A stretch of DNA of 64,000 nucleotides from DASTCZ01 sp963704455 (GTDB lineage Bacteria > Acidobacteriota > Terriglobia > Acidiferrales > UBA7541). Below, one piece after another: positions 16,402-26,018 of the stretch. Position 1 is the first letter of the stretch. The number at the start of each line of letters is the position of its first letter. Both the position numbers and the translations under genes were made by a program. Where the stretch lies: NCBI GenBank assembly GCA_963704455.1, contig OY969905.1, forward strand, positions 3,162,001-3,226,000, in the 5' to 3' direction. The notes under the pieces were generated by a model. It did not search any database. It saw only the letters and a list, made by a program, of their open reading frames with translations, and had not been told where the DNA came from.

Positions 16402-17217
16402 TCACTTCCGGGTGACCTGACACCCGGAAAAGCCTATCTCTTGCGCAACATAAGTGCCGCTGACCGTTCCTGACACGTTAAGTTTTTGAGGCAATTGCAA
16501 TCCACTTACGTCCTGATACGTGATCTGAACATTCAACTTGATGTCATCTGCACTTGTTTTGCCCTTATAGGTTGCCACATAACCAGTCAACAAAAGCCCC
16601 TTGGGGTTCTTGATGAACTGCGGCGTGAGCGTGCTCGTGAATTCCGTTGAAGTGATGTCCATCTTGCTGATGATGAGATCTTTGTCCATGAAAATTACGG
16701 CGGTCACACCCGAATCTCTGTAAGCTAAACGGTATTGGCCCGCCTGATCTTCCAACTGATATTCGCCATTCACTTCTGGAAATGGATTGCCGAGTATGAA
16801 TACGGAAGTTGTTTGATAAAAGCCGGTAATCATCTGGCGGATCCCGCCGAAAACAACGTCCCGGTCATTGGCCGTTTGAGGGTCCGCCCCGGGGAGCTCA
16901 GTTTTTGTGACTATCGCATTGTTATCGGCGCCCACAGACATGGAGATCCGAAGCATACTCATGTTTTTCAGGGCATTCGCAGCGGCGGCTGGGTCCGTCT
17001 TCTTCACTTCGGCGGCCGCAAGATCCCAGTTGGGGTTGACGTCGCACCGAAATCCTGTCAGGCCCAGTTCGTGAAGATTGTAATAAGACTGGCGGGCCTT
17101 GGTGACGATCTCCTTCTTGTTCGGCACATCCACTGCGAGAGCGGATGAAATACTGATTCCGCACAGGAGGCAGGCCATGAAAAAAGCTGGAAGTCTGTGG
17201 CTGCGCGGATACTTCAT
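16402..17217 (-). CDS. Secreted protein of unknown function
   Basis: This 271-residue protein has a signal peptide (LPAFFMACLLCGISISSALA). The mature part begins with a helix (KKEIVTKARQSYYNLHELGLTGFRCDVNPNW) and continues as beta strands reminiscent of LolA-type lipid-binding half barrels (YRLAYRDSGVTAVIFMDKDLIISKMDITSTEFTSTLTPQF). Two cysteines (one after the first helix, one at the C-terminus) could pair. I do not recognise a named family; proteins with this layout are common in acidobacterial genomes. Confidence 0.55.
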   Translation of the reverse strand: MKYPRSHRLPAFFMACLLCGISISSALAVDVPNKKEIVTKARQSYYNLHELGLTGFRCDVNPNWDLAAAEVKKTDPAAAANALKNMSMLRISMSVGADNNAIVTKTELPGADPQTANDRDVVFGGIRQMITGFYQTTSVFILGNPFPEVNGEYQLEDQAGQYRLAYRDSGVTAVIFMDKDLIISKMDITSTEFTSTLTPQFIKNPKGLLLTGYVATYKGKTSADDIKLNVQITYQDVSGLQLPQKLNVSGTVSGTYVAQEIGFSGCQVTRK

Positions 17218-17308
17218 TCCAACCTCCCGTTAACGTGACCCACGATTGTGCGGGCGGAGAAACCCCATTCTTTCTTGAGGCTTCGGCAAGTATACGCGTG
17301 CGACGCGT

Positions 17309-17842
17309 TTATTGGTGAGAGAAGCGCGGGGGCAAAATATCGTCGCGCTGGAAAGTAATGTCATCAAAGGTGAACGCGACCGAATGCCAGCCGTTTTTCC
17401 CGTCCCGCTCGAGGCGGACAACGTGCGCCTGCGTGAGCATGCGGACGTTGCCTCGGCCTGCCATGCGGCGCACGAGTTCGACTTCGAGGTCCACGGGCGT
17501 GCCGGGGAGGAGCTCGTGAGGGCATCGCGCATAGAGGCCGCTGGAGCTGATGTTGACAGTGTAGAGTACCTGCGGTTCGGATTCGCGGCGGCCCGCGATG
17601 CGGACGACCTTCAAGGGCAGGCGCAACCGGGCGCGCGGGTATTGACGGCGCTCGTTTGGTACGGGGACTACGTGCGTGGGCACGCGAACCATACCTCGCC
17701 GCGCGGCGATATTGCTCTCCACGTCGACGGGAGGCGAAATATCCAGTGTTTCGGTAACTTGGGCCGTTGCGACGAGTGATGATCCGTTCGATTTCGCAAC
17801 AGAGAGGTGCTTGTGCTGTCTTGTTTTGCGCGCCGTGCGCAT
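17309..17842 (-). CDS. PilZ-domain protein
   Basis: About 177 residues. The C-terminal 110 residues form a PilZ domain: the c-di-GMP-binding RxxxR-type motif is ERRQYPRARLRLP and the (D/N)xSxxG motif is NISSSGLYAR. The first 60 residues are basic and low complexity. The ATG at 17842 has GGTGGAG upstream and is preferred to the longer frame to 18004. It probably responds to cyclic-di-GMP; its partner is not evident from the neighbours. Confidence 0.8.
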   Translation of the reverse strand: MRTARKTRQHKHLSVAKSNGSSLVATAQVTETLDISPPVDVESNIAARRGMVRVPTHVVPVPNERRQYPRARLRLPLKVVRIAGRRESEPQVLYTVNISSSGLYARCPHELLPGTPVDLEVELVRRMAGRGNVRMLTQAHVVRLERDGKNGWHSVAFTFDDITFQRDDILPPRFSHQ

Positions 17843-18091
17843 AGCTCCACCTATTCTCAAAAACGCTTCCGGCGCAGCGGCAACAATATGACGGCAACGG
17901 CGCAGACGCGTCAACATGGAGAGGGGGCGAGGTTTCCTACAGGGCACCTGTGCGCAAAGCTTCGGACGGGCGGGGGCGTTTCTGCGGGCGTTGTCGCGGT
18001 CCAAATTGCCAATATGGCGCTCGACCTATGGAGGGCAATCTTTTAACCTCTGTGCATAATTTCTTTTGAGTGAAGAGGGATCGCGAGAATC

Positions 18092-19129
18092 GTGCGAGAA
18101 GCAGACTCCGCCGTAACTTCCGGACAAGAGAATGGGGCGCCGAAGGCCACGCGTGCTGAAGCGTTGCGCGCAGCAGATGGCCCCGAACACGCACAAAGCA
18201 GGCGGAAAACGGCGGTCGCGTACGCGATGATTTACATGTTCTGGGGCTCGACGTTTCTGGCGGTGCGCTATGCCGTTGAAACGACACCGCCACTGCTGCT
18301 GGTTGCGATGCGGCAAATCCTGGCGGGATTGGCGCTGTATCCGCTTGCGCGGCTGCACTCGAAAGAAAAGACAACACCTCGGCAATGGCTGGACGGCGCG
18401 ATTATTGGCGTGCTGTTGATCGCTGGAGGGAATGCGTCCATTTCATGGGCAGAAGCGAGACGGACGCCCTCGAATGTGGCAGCGGTGTTGGTGGCGACGG
18501 TGCCGCTGTGGATGGCAATCTTTGACTGGCTGCGGCCCAAGGGGCCGCGGCCAACTTTTCGGATCGCAGTGGGACTGGCCATTGGACTTGCCGGAGTGGG
18601 ATTGCTCGTAAGCCCAAGGGATCCGCTGTTGCACACGGCGGGCAGCGCGGTGAATCCAATTTGCGCGCTGGTGCTTTTTGGCGGGTCGCTGGCGTGGGCG
18701 GCGGGGTCGGTATTTTCGAGGCATCTGGAGATGCCGAAATCGCCGCTGCTGGGGGCGGCGATTATCACGCTGACTGGCGGCGTGGTCCTTTGCATTGCGG
18801 CGTTGGCGCTGGGTGAGGGAAGCCAGCTGCACGTGCAGAGCATTTCTCTGGTGTCGTGGCTGTCACTCGGGTATCTGGTCGTGTTCGGGTCAATCATCGG
18901 GTATTCGGCATATGCCCATTTGCTGGTGTCGGAACCTCCGGCGCGGGTGGCGACGTATGCGTATGTGAATCCTGTGGTGGCCGTGATTTTGGGCTGGGCG
19001 ATCGCAGGTGAAAAGTTGACCTCGCGCATGGCGGTGGCCGCGGCCGTGATTCTTGTGGCTGTGGTACTGGTGATTACGGCTCCGCATCCACCGGAAGAGG
19101 GCAGCGGGCAGCCGGTGGTACCGGACTAA
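18092..19129 (+). CDS. EamA-family (DMT) transporter, YedA-like
   Basis: This 345-residue inner-membrane protein has two EamA repeats with about ten membrane segments. The first repeat holds YMFWGSTFLAVRYAVE..PPLLLVAMRQILAG, a strong match to the YedA/RhaT-type drug/metabolite exporter group; the second ends YVNPVVAVILGWAIAGEKLTSRMAVAAAVILVAVVLV. The GTG start at 18092 follows AGAGGGA. The N-terminal 40 residues are hydrophilic. It probably exports an amino acid or other small metabolite. No regulatory site is evident. Confidence 0.88.
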   Translation: MREADSAVTSGQENGAPKATRAEALRAADGPEHAQSRRKTAVAYAMIYMFWGSTFLAVRYAVETTPPLLLVAMRQILAGLALYPLARLHSKEKTTPRQWLDGAIIGVLLIAGGNASISWAEARRTPSNVAAVLVATVPLWMAIFDWLRPKGPRPTFRIAVGLAIGLAGVGLLVSPRDPLLHTAGSAVNPICALVLFGGSLAWAAGSVFSRHLEMPKSPLLGAAIITLTGGVVLCIAALALGEGSQLHVQSISLVSWLSLGYLVVFGSIIGYSAYAHLLVSEPPARVATYAYVNPVVAVILGWAIAGEKLTSRMAVAAAVILVAVVLVITAPHPPEEGSGQPVVPD

Positions 19130-19262
19130 GAGCCGGACTGAATTCTACGAGCCTTGATGCGGGGCGGCCAAGATTTGGCCGCAAGAATCGGATAGCGCGC
19201 TGGCGGGACGATCCGTATGATGAGCCCCGGGTAATGAATTGCACCTCAGGGAAAACGAAGAG

Positions 19263-20360
19263 ATGGCAAGCGAACCCAAACCGATCATGAATCGCAACAT
19301 GTGGCGCGCGGTGCTTTCGCGCGATTCGAGCCGCGACCGCGAATTTGTATACGCGGTGCGCTCGACGGGGATTTATTGCCGGCCGTCATGCCCTTCGCGG
19401 CGGCCGCGGCGAGCGCAAGTGGCGTTCTTCGCCGCGGCGGTGGCGGCGGAGCGTGCGGGATTTCGTCCGTGCAGGCGGTGCAAACCTGAAATCACGGCGC
19501 GCAACGGACACGACACGCAGACGGCGGCGGTGGTTGCGCTTTGCCGCGCTATTGAACAGGACCCTGACAGGCCCGCAAAACTCTCGGCGCTGGCTGAACA
19601 GGCGGGGATGACGACGCACCGGCTGCACCGCGCGTTTCGGCGCGTGCTGAGTATCACGCCGAGGCAATTCGCGGACGCGCTGCGTTTGCGGCGGCTGAAA
19701 AGCCGATTGCAACGCGGGGCCGACGTAACGACGGCGCTTTATGATGCGGGGTACGGCTCGGCGAGCCGGCTTTACGAGCGCGCGAATGCGCAGCTGGGGA
19801 TGACGCCCGCGACATATGGAAAAGGAGGCAGAGGAATGAAAATCGCATACACGATTGAGGAATGCGCGCTCGGCAAGGTGCTGGTGGCGGCTACGGCGCG
19901 CGGAGTTTCCGCGGTCTATCTGGGCGGCGAGGCACAGCCGCTGGAGCGCGCGTTGAAGGCAGAGTATCCGAATGCGGCGCTGCGGCGCGGCGCGAATTCG
20001 CTGGGGCATTGGGTGCGGGCGATCGTCAAGCATCTTGACGGCGGAGAGCGGCGGCTGGATCTGCCAACTGACGTGGAAGCGACGGCGTTCCAGCGGCGCG
20101 TGTGGGAAGAGTTGCGCAAGATTCCTTACGGCGCGACACGGACATACAGCCAGGTCGCCCGAGCAATCGGGCAGCCGGCGGCGGTGCGCGCGGTGGCGCG
20201 CGCGTGCGCGATGAATCCAGTATCCATTGTGGTGCCGTGCCATCGCGTGGTTCGAGAAGATGGCGCGCTGGCTGGATATCGATGGGGGCTGGACCGGAAA
20301 AAGGCGCTGCTCGAACACGAGCAGAGGGCGACAAAAACGCACGCAGCAGGGCGACGATAG
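19263..20360 (+). CDS. ada: Ada: alkylation-response regulator and O6-methylguanine-DNA methyltransferase
   Basis: This 365-residue protein has the full three-domain Ada layout. The N-terminal zinc domain has the four cysteines (YCRPSCP ... RPCRRCKPE) that accept methyl groups from phosphotriesters. An AraC-type helix-turn-helix (LSALAEQAGMTTHRLHRAFRRVLSITPRQFADALRLRRL) follows, and the C-terminal methyltransferase has the acceptor site VPCHRVVREDGALAGYRWGL. It repairs O6-alkylguanine and activates its own regulon after methylation. The ATG at 19263 is chosen over the TTG frame opening at 19239. No alkA or alkB gene is next to it. Confidence 0.95.
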   Translation: MASEPKPIMNRNMWRAVLSRDSSRDREFVYAVRSTGIYCRPSCPSRRPRRAQVAFFAAAVAAERAGFRPCRRCKPEITARNGHDTQTAAVVALCRAIEQDPDRPAKLSALAEQAGMTTHRLHRAFRRVLSITPRQFADALRLRRLKSRLQRGADVTTALYDAGYGSASRLYERANAQLGMTPATYGKGGRGMKIAYTIEECALGKVLVAATARGVSAVYLGGEAQPLERALKAEYPNAALRRGANSLGHWVRAIVKHLDGGERRLDLPTDVEATAFQRRVWEELRKIPYGATRTYSQVARAIGQPAAVRAVARACAMNPVSIVVPCHRVVREDGALAGYRWGLDRKKALLEHEQRATKTHAAGRR

Positions 20361-20394
20361 AAATTCCGGCAAATGTCTTTGAGATGAAAGAGCA

Positions 20395-21108
20395 CTAAGG
20401 CTTGACGTGTGTGACGCCCTTAGGCCAACGGGGCTTGAAATGGTCATCTGAGATGTTCGGATTCTTCACGACATTTGTGTAGTGAATAATGAAGTAGTCG
20501 CCGCCGCCGGTTTCAAAAAATTGCTGCTGCACAGCTAACCAGGTGGATTCGTCAATCCAAATGTGGACCTTGTTGATCTGGTTGCGGACCTCCTCGGATT
20601 TCGGAGTCAGTTCCAATTTTACGACCTGTCGATTGTCGAGCGTTTCCTCTCCCAACATGACGGGGAGGTAGCCCTTCAGCAATTCGGAGCCGGAAGTTCC
20701 AAAACCCAAGAGTAAGAACTGATCCACGAGGTCGCGATGTTTGCCGAGGTCGTACTCCTCGACGCGCTTCAGTTTTGGGTTGTAGACGTACAGATCGTTG
20801 CCGGAGCGGAGGATGGTGCGCGCGTCGGGCTGCGTGAATTCGATGCGCATCTTGTCGTCGCGGCGGACGGAGATTTGGCCGGTTTCCGTGGATTTGTCAT
20901 TCACCGCGACGGTCACTTTGGTCTGCTCGATGCTGGCGGTGAGGCTATGGAACCCCTTCGCTTCGTGGTCCAGTTGGCGGAGGACGGACTCGGTCGTCCA
21001 GTGTTGCTGGCCCTGAGTGGCGGCGAGACCCACTGCGGAGAAAAACATGGCCAGAGCGAGAGCGGCGAATGCACCCGTATTGCGACGGTGGCTGCTTTTT
21101 TTCAACAT
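20395..21108 (-). CDS. lolA: LolA-like outer-membrane lipoprotein carrier
   Basis: This 237-residue protein has a signal peptide (FAALALAMFFSAVGLAATQG) and a LolA fold: SLTASIEQTKVTVAV..., GQISVRRDDKMRIEFTQPDARTILRSGNDLYVYNPKLKRVEEYDL, and the later strand QINKVHIWIDESTWLAVQQQFFE. LolA carries lipoproteins across the periplasm. It is a LolA-family member; whether it is the primary LolA of the cell or a paralogue cannot be told. A LolD-like ABC ATPase gene lies 0.5 kb upstream on the same strand. Confidence 0.82.
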   Translation of the reverse strand: MLKKSSHRRNTGAFAALALAMFFSAVGLAATQGQQHWTTESVLRQLDHEAKGFHSLTASIEQTKVTVAVNDKSTETGQISVRRDDKMRIEFTQPDARTILRSGNDLYVYNPKLKRVEEYDLGKHRDLVDQFLLLGFGTSGSELLKGYLPVMLGEETLDNRQVVKLELTPKSEEVRNQINKVHIWIDESTWLAVQQQFFETGGGDYFIIHYTNVVKNPNISDDHFKPRWPKGVTHVKP

Positions 21109-21221
21109 GATGCCGCGAGTCCCCTGTGGATGAAGCCCACGAATCCTACCACATGGGTAAGATGCGGCGCAGGCGCCGCTTGGTACCGCGTTCCCAATAG
21201 GAATGTTTGGGAGGCCGGACT

Positions 21222-21617
21222 TCAGGGTTTGATGGAAACCTCGAAATAAACCACGTTGCCGTTCTTATCAACCACGGCCTGGATATTCACGATTGTAAAA
21301 GTCCGGCCTTTAAGGTCAGGGACGTTCTTGCGAATCGCGTCATGCAACTGATGCTCGAGCTCCGTTTTCGGCATGGGCGAGGCGAGCAGGCGTGGGTCCA
21401 CGTGGAATGTCTGCGTACCTGCTTTCTCGTCATCGGCAACGAGAACAATGGGCGCTTCCTGCTTCGTGGGCTCCATTTGCGGGCGGTCGTGAAACCAACT
21501 GCGCGGGCTGAGCAGAACGAAGACGACAATCGCGGCGACGGCGATGTCATAGGGCAGAGTACCGCGCTCGTAGGACCAGAATACAATGCGCGAGAGTATG
21601 CTCCCGGGCGAAGGCAT
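21222..21617 (-). CDS. Small inner-membrane protein with periplasmic domain, unknown function
   Basis: About 131 residues. One membrane segment (LPYDIAVAAIVVFVLLSP) near the N-terminus is followed by a periplasmic domain ending FTIVNIQAVVDKNGNVVYFEVSIKP, whose 'VDKNGNV' strand resembles TonB C-terminal or similar domains. The ATG at 21617 begins one base after the stop of the ABC ATPase gene, so the two are almost certainly cotranscribed. The arrangement ATPase then small membrane protein then LolA suggests an envelope role, but none is shown. Confidence 0.6.
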   Translation of the reverse strand: MPSPGSILSRIVFWSYERGTLPYDIAVAAIVVFVLLSPRSWFHDRPQMEPTKQEAPIVLVADDEKAGTQTFHVDPRLLASPMPKTELEHQLHDAIRKNVPDLKGRTFTIVNIQAVVDKNGNVVYFEVSIKP

Positions 21618-21618
21618 G

Positions 21619-22365
21619 TCAGTCGGCCGGCACTCCATCCACGATCGTACCGTCACGCATGTGAACGACGCTGTCGCCGTAGGAAGCGGCCTCGGGGTTG
21701 TGCGTGATCATCACGATGGTCTGCCCGAATTCCTTGTTCAACTGGCGCAGCATGGTGAGGACAATCTCCGAGTTCTTGGTATCGAGATTTCCCGTCGGCT
21801 CATCCGCGAGGACGATCTTCGGCTCGTTGATGATCGCGCGCGCGATGGCGACCCGCTGCTGTTCGCCGCCGGACATTTCCGAAGGGCGGTGATGCAGGCG
21901 ATCGCCGAGCCCCAGCATTTTCACGACGACGTCAAAATGGTGCGGATCGAATCCATCGCCGTGAATGTGCTGCGCAATGGCGATATTGCCGTAAGCGTCG
22001 AGCGTGGGCAAGAGGTTAAATCGCTGAAAGACAAATCCGATTTTGTGGCGGCGAAGCTTGGTGCGTTCCGCGTCGGTCATGGCGGCAAGGTCGTTGCCGT
22101 CCACGAGCACGCGGCCGCGCGAGGCGCGAGCAAGTCCGCCGATTAAATAGAGCAGCGTGGACTTTCCGCATCCCGATGGCCCCATGACGGAAACGAACTG
22201 GCCGGGCATTACTTCAAAGTTCACGCCGCGCAAAGCCTGCACTTCAACGTGGCCGGTGCGGTAAATCTTCCACAAGTTCTCGGTTTTTAGTATCGGTTCC
22301 AAGTCAGATTCCCAAGCAAGATGAGCTTCCCCGGTGGGCCGCGCTATTGTATCCGCGAGTGACAC
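21619..22365 (-). CDS. ABC transporter ATP-binding protein, LolD/MacB-like
   Basis: This 248-residue ATPase has Walker A GPSGCGKST, Q-loop FVFQRFNLLPTLDAYGNI, signature MSGGEQQRVAIARAI, Walker B IVLADEPTGNLD and the H-switch MITHNPE. The sequence is typical of the LolD/FtsE/MacB group that powers lipoprotein release or mechanotransmission. No permease gene is adjacent, so it must work with one encoded elsewhere, such as the MacB-like permeases at 40.6 and 46.3 kb. The GTG start is used; about 25 residues precede the conserved core. Confidence 0.88.
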   Translation of the reverse strand: MSLADTIARPTGEAHLAWESDLEPILKTENLWKIYRTGHVEVQALRGVNFEVMPGQFVSVMGPSGCGKSTLLYLIGGLARASRGRVLVDGNDLAAMTDAERTKLRRHKIGFVFQRFNLLPTLDAYGNIAIAQHIHGDGFDPHHFDVVVKMLGLGDRLHHRPSEMSGGEQQRVAIARAIINEPKIVLADEPTGNLDTKNSEIVLTMLRQLNKEFGQTIVMITHNPEAASYGDSVVHMRDGTIVDGVPAD

Positions 22366-22983
22366 GGGACGCCAAGCCTCCAGAGCATTTAACCCAGCGA
22401 AGGCTCCCAGTTGGGATCGGCTAAATCAATTCTTCTTGGGACCTCCAGTCGTGGGCTTGCGGGGCGGTGGTCCGGGATGCGGCCCGGTCTGTACCATGCT
22501 GGGTCTTCACCCCCCTATCTCTTCCCATCCGTCATCCTGAACCCGCATATTGGGTGAAGGATATCCCGACCTCGGTTTCGTCTTTGCCGACGGGGTGCCG
22601 TCGTCTCTGCTGACGGGGTCCGATTCGCTGGAGCCCCGCAGCGCTCAAATAAACTTGTGCTGGAGCTCCGCGGCACTCAAAACAAGCCGTCGAGGTCGGG
22701 GGTTCTGTCCAGGGCCGGGGTTTCCCTCCCCTCTAAAGTTGTCATTCAGAGGCCGCGTCGGCGGCTGAAGAATCTGCTTTGCCATTCTTGCTCCCCCCTC
22801 CACGTCCGCCTGCCGCCCGCCTATCGGCTAGACAGGGTTAGGCACGGCCGCCCGCCTGCCCCGCATCGAATTCCATCGGGGACCGCACCTTTTTACCTAC
22901 ATGAACTTTACCGCCTCGACAATCCTTCGCGGATAATGTAAAAAATGTCTGCTCTCCCTCTAAGCGAGCGGCATAAAGGCGCG
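22366..22983. other. Repeat-rich intergenic edge of the type III restriction island
   Basis: No convincing gene. It holds the tag GGGATGCGGCCCGGTCTGTACC (22474-22495), nearly identical to 6199-6219, and a 45-base dispersed repeat (22529-22573) whose reverse complement recurs at 63205-63249. A fragment CCGTCGAGGTCGGGGGTT (from about 22688) matches part of the hairpin repeat near 61.6 kb. An alternative start of the restriction gene (22945) lies at its right edge. Confidence 0.6.
22529..22573 (-). repeat. Dispersed REP-like repeat, copy 1
   Basis: Reading left it runs GAGGTCGGGATATCC, TTCACCC, a variable loop, GCGGGTTCAGGATGACGG. It matches 63205-63249 at about 40 of 45 positions, with the differences concentrated in the 5-base centre, and ends with the GGATGACGG tag seen repeatedly at island edges. 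Confidence 0.75.
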
Positions 22984-25900
22984 ATGGCCCAAGTCGTAAT
23001 AGAAAACCCGATCATCAACTCTCCCTTCGAGGAACCCGCTCGCCACTTTCGCTTCTCCGATGAGGGCATAACCAACGAAATCGAAATGGGCCGCCGCGAA
23101 AGCTCCTACTTCGTCCCAATCCCCAAGTCGAAAACCAAAGGCAAGAAGCAGATGGCCTTTGACACGGAATGGACGCAGGAGCGTATCGAAGAAAACAAAT
23201 TCATCAATCAAGTGCGCGAGCGCGTAGACCGCTGGCGAAAAGGCGGCTTCGTCGGCATCACGAGAACGTCAGCCGCGCTCCTCGAATACTGGAAGCGCCC
23301 GGACAGGGCCCGCCGCCTTTTCTTCTGCCAGATAGAAGCGCTCGAAACCGCGATTTACGTGACCGAAGTCGCCAACAAATACAACGACACGTGGATCGAA
23401 AACGACCTCCGCAAATCCAATGACGCCGCAAACCCTCTCCTTTACCGAATCGCCTTCAAGATGGCGACAGGGAGCGGAAAAACAGTCGTCATGGCCATGC
23501 TCATCGCATGGCACACTCTCAATAAGCTCGCCAATTCGCAAGACGCGCGCTTTTCCGACGCGTTCCTCATCGTCACGCCCGGAATCACCATTCGCGACCG
23601 CCTCCGCGTCCTCCTCCCAACCGACCCGCAGAATTTCTACCGTGCTATGGACATCGTTCCCGCGGATCAACAGGAAGACCTGAACAGGGCAAAAGTGCTC
23701 ATCACCAACTTCCACACCTTCAGGCAACGGGAACTAAACAACGCGGGCAAGATTACAAAGCAGATTCTCAAGGCGGATCAAACCTCAGCCTTCACGGAAA
23801 CGCCGGATCAAATGGTCCGCCGTGCCTGCCGTGAATTGGGCAACAAGAAAAACATCATCGTCCTAAATGACGAGGCCCATCACTGCTACCGACGCAAGCC
23901 CGACAGCACGGAAGAAAAACTCAGCGGGGAAGATCGCCGCGAAGCCCAAAAACGCGACGAAGAAGCGCGCATCTGGCTTTCCGGTCTCGAAGCAGTCCAA
24001 TCCAAGATCGGAATCCGGGCAACCTACGATCTCTCCGCCACCCCATTCTTCTTGCGTGGCTCTGGCTACTCCGAAGGCGCCCTCTTTCCTTGGGTCGTTT
24101 CGGACTTCTCGCTGATCGACGCCATCGAATCCGGCATCGTTAAAGTCCCGCGCGTCCCTGTTACTGACGACGCTGTCACCGGCGAGCAACCCACCTACCG
24201 CGACCTCTGGCTTCGCATCCGCGAAAACCTCCCTAAGAAAGGCCGCGGCACGGAGGATCTCGGCAAGGTCGAGCCAAAGCTCCCGGTCGAACTCGAAGGC
24301 GCGCTCCAAAGCCTCTACGGCAATTATGAAAAATACTATCGCCGCTGGGAGCAAAACACCGAAGCGCGAGACCGCGGCTTAACTCCGCCCGTCTTTATCG
24401 TCGTCTGCAACAACACAAACGTCTCCAATCTCGTTTTCCGTTACGTTTCAGGATGGCAGAAGGAACTCGCAGAGGGCACTGGCATCCCAGTTCCCGGCAA
24501 GCTCCCGCTCTTCAGCAATGTCCAGGGTGGCCAATGGATTCATCGCCCAAACACCATCCTGGTGGATAGCGAGCAGCTCGAATCCGGTGAAGCGATGAGT
24601 GCTGATTTTAAGAAAATTGCTTCAATTCAAATCTCGGAATTCAAGGATGAATACCGCGAGCGCTTCCCCGGTCGCGACGTCGAAAACCTCACCGACGAAG
24701 ACCTGCTCCGCGAAGTAATGAACACCATCGGCAAACTCGGCAAGCTCGGCGAACAAGTGAAGTGCGTCGTCTCCGTTTCCATGCTCACCGAAGGTTGGGA
24801 CGCCAATACTGTCACCCACATTCTCGGCGTCCGCGCCTTCGGCACACAATTACTCTGCGAACAGGTCGTCGGTCGTGGACTACGTCGCATGAGCTACGTT
24901 CCCGAAAAACACCCAATCCAGGTCAACGGCAAGACGATTGAGATTGAGACGTTTGACACCGAATACGCCGAAGTCTACGGCGTCCCCTTCTCCTTCATCC
25001 CCAGCGCGGGAAGCGCCAAGGACCCAAAGCCCAGCCGCCCGCCAACTCGCGTCCGCGCCATGGAAGACCGCATCGCTTGCGAAATCACATTTCCTCGAAT
25101 CACCGGATACAAATACGAACTTGCATCCCAAACTTTGGTCGCCGCCTTCAACGACGACTCAAAACTTGCCCTCTCTACCACCAGCGTTCCGACCAAGACG
25201 GAAAACGCTCCCATCGTCGGCGAATCCAGTTTCCACACGCTCGATGACCTCAAGACAAAGCGCCTTCAGGAGGTCGCCTTCCGCCTTGCATCGCTCGTCC
25301 TCGAAAAATACTTCCGCGACGATGAAGGTGGAGTACGGGTTTGGCTTTTCCCGCAGTTGCTCGACATCTCGAAGCGTTGGCTCGCAGAGTGCGTCACCTG
25401 TAAGGACAACACATTCCCCCAGATGTTGTTATTTGCCGTGCTCGCCCATGACGCCGCCGACAAAATCTACCGCGCCATCGCCGCATCCGAACCCGGAATG
25501 AAGGTACTGAAGCCGATTCCCCGGCCTTATGACACCCTCGGCTCAACGCGATACGTTGATTTCGATACGACAAAATCCACTTACAAAACGCGCCCGGATA
25601 AATGCCACCTGAATTATGTCGTCGCCGACACTGAATCTTGGGAACAAAAGCTCGCCCAAACCCTTGAAGGCATGGACGAAGTAATCTGCTACGCGAAAAA
25701 TCAGGGACTCAATTTCACAATTCCTTACGCCATAAACGGAGAAGAAAGGAATTACTACCCGGATTTTCTTGTACATGTGAAAAACGGCGGGGAAGAACCA
25801 CTCAACCTGATTCTGGAAGTTTCCGGGGAAGCCAAAAAAGAAAAAGCAGCCAAGGCAGCCACAGCAAGAACCCTCTGGGTGCCCGCCGTAAACAATTATG

Positions 25901-25986
25901 GCGCCTTCGGCCAGTGGGCCTATCTCGAAGTGACCGATCCCTGGGACGCACAAAACACGATTCGCGCTTTTCTCGAGAAGTCGTAG
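22984..25986 (+). CDS. Type III-like restriction enzyme subunit (helicase-nuclease), BPTD_3080-like
   Basis: About 1000 residues. The SF2 helicase core has motif I MATGSGKTV (residue about 159), DEAH box NDEAHHCY (about 296), motif III DLSATPFF, and motifs V-VI MLTEGWDANTVTHILGVRAFGTQ and QVVGRGLRR (about 600-640). The C-terminal 100 residues hold a PD-(D/E)xK-type nuclease (YYPDFLVHV..., LILEVSGE). It should translocate on DNA and cut unmodified sites together with the Mod subunit encoded 32 bases downstream. The ATG at 22984 has AAGG upstream and matches the usual N-terminus (MAQVVIENPIINSPFEEP); a 13-codon longer start at 22945 is possible. Res precedes Mod, the reverse of the classical EcoP1I order. 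Confidence 0.9.
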   Translation: MAQVVIENPIINSPFEEPARHFRFSDEGITNEIEMGRRESSYFVPIPKSKTKGKKQMAFDTEWTQERIEENKFINQVRERVDRWRKGGFVGITRTSAALLEYWKRPDRARRLFFCQIEALETAIYVTEVANKYNDTWIENDLRKSNDAANPLLYRIAFKMATGSGKTVVMAMLIAWHTLNKLANSQDARFSDAFLIVTPGITIRDRLRVLLPTDPQNFYRAMDIVPADQQEDLNRAKVLITNFHTFRQRELNNAGKITKQILKADQTSAFTETPDQMVRRACRELGNKKNIIVLNDEAHHCYRRKPDSTEEKLSGEDRREAQKRDEEARIWLSGLEAVQSKIGIRATYDLSATPFFLRGSGYSEGALFPWVVSDFSLIDAIESGIVKVPRVPVTDDAVTGEQPTYRDLWLRIRENLPKKGRGTEDLGKVEPKLPVELEGALQSLYGNYEKYYRRWEQNTEARDRGLTPPVFIVVCNNTNVSNLVFRYVSGWQKELAEGTGIPVPGKLPLFSNVQGGQWIHRPNTILVDSEQLESGEAMSADFKKIASIQISEFKDEYRERFPGRDVENLTDEDLLREVMNTIGKLGKLGEQVKCVVSVSMLTEGWDANTVTHILGVRAFGTQLLCEQVVGRGLRRMSYVPEKHPIQVNGKTIEIETFDTEYAEVYGVPFSFIPSAGSAKDPKPSRPPTRVRAMEDRIACEITFPRITGYKYELASQTLVAAFNDDSKLALSTTSVPTKTENAPIVGESSFHTLDDLKTKRLQEVAFRLASLVLEKYFRDDEGGVRVWLFPQLLDISKRWLAECVTCKDNTFPQMLLFAVLAHDAADKIYRAIAASEPGMKVLKPIPRPYDTLGSTRYVDFDTTKSTYKTRPDKCHLNYVVADTESWEQKLAQTLEGMDEVICYAKNQGLNFTIPYAINGEERNYYPDFLVHVKNGGEEPLNLILEVSGEAKKEKAAKAATARTLWVPAVNNYGAFGQWAYLEVTDPWDAQNTIRAFLEKS

Positions 25987-26018
25987 GGGCGCTGCTCGCT
26001 GCGCCCTTTAGGTGACAA
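25987..26018. other. Res-Mod intercistronic hairpin
   Basis: GGGCGC..GCGCCC forms a 6-bp stem just after the res stop, followed by AGGTGA, the ribosome site of mod. A similar GGGGCGC/GCGCCCC motif occurs near 63270, so this may be a piece of a dispersed repeat. Confidence 0.45.

Noticed and set aside
19386..20447. A 353-residue minus-strand reading frame
   Set aside because: Antisense to ada, which has all catalytic motifs; composition is Arg/His-rich without any domain.
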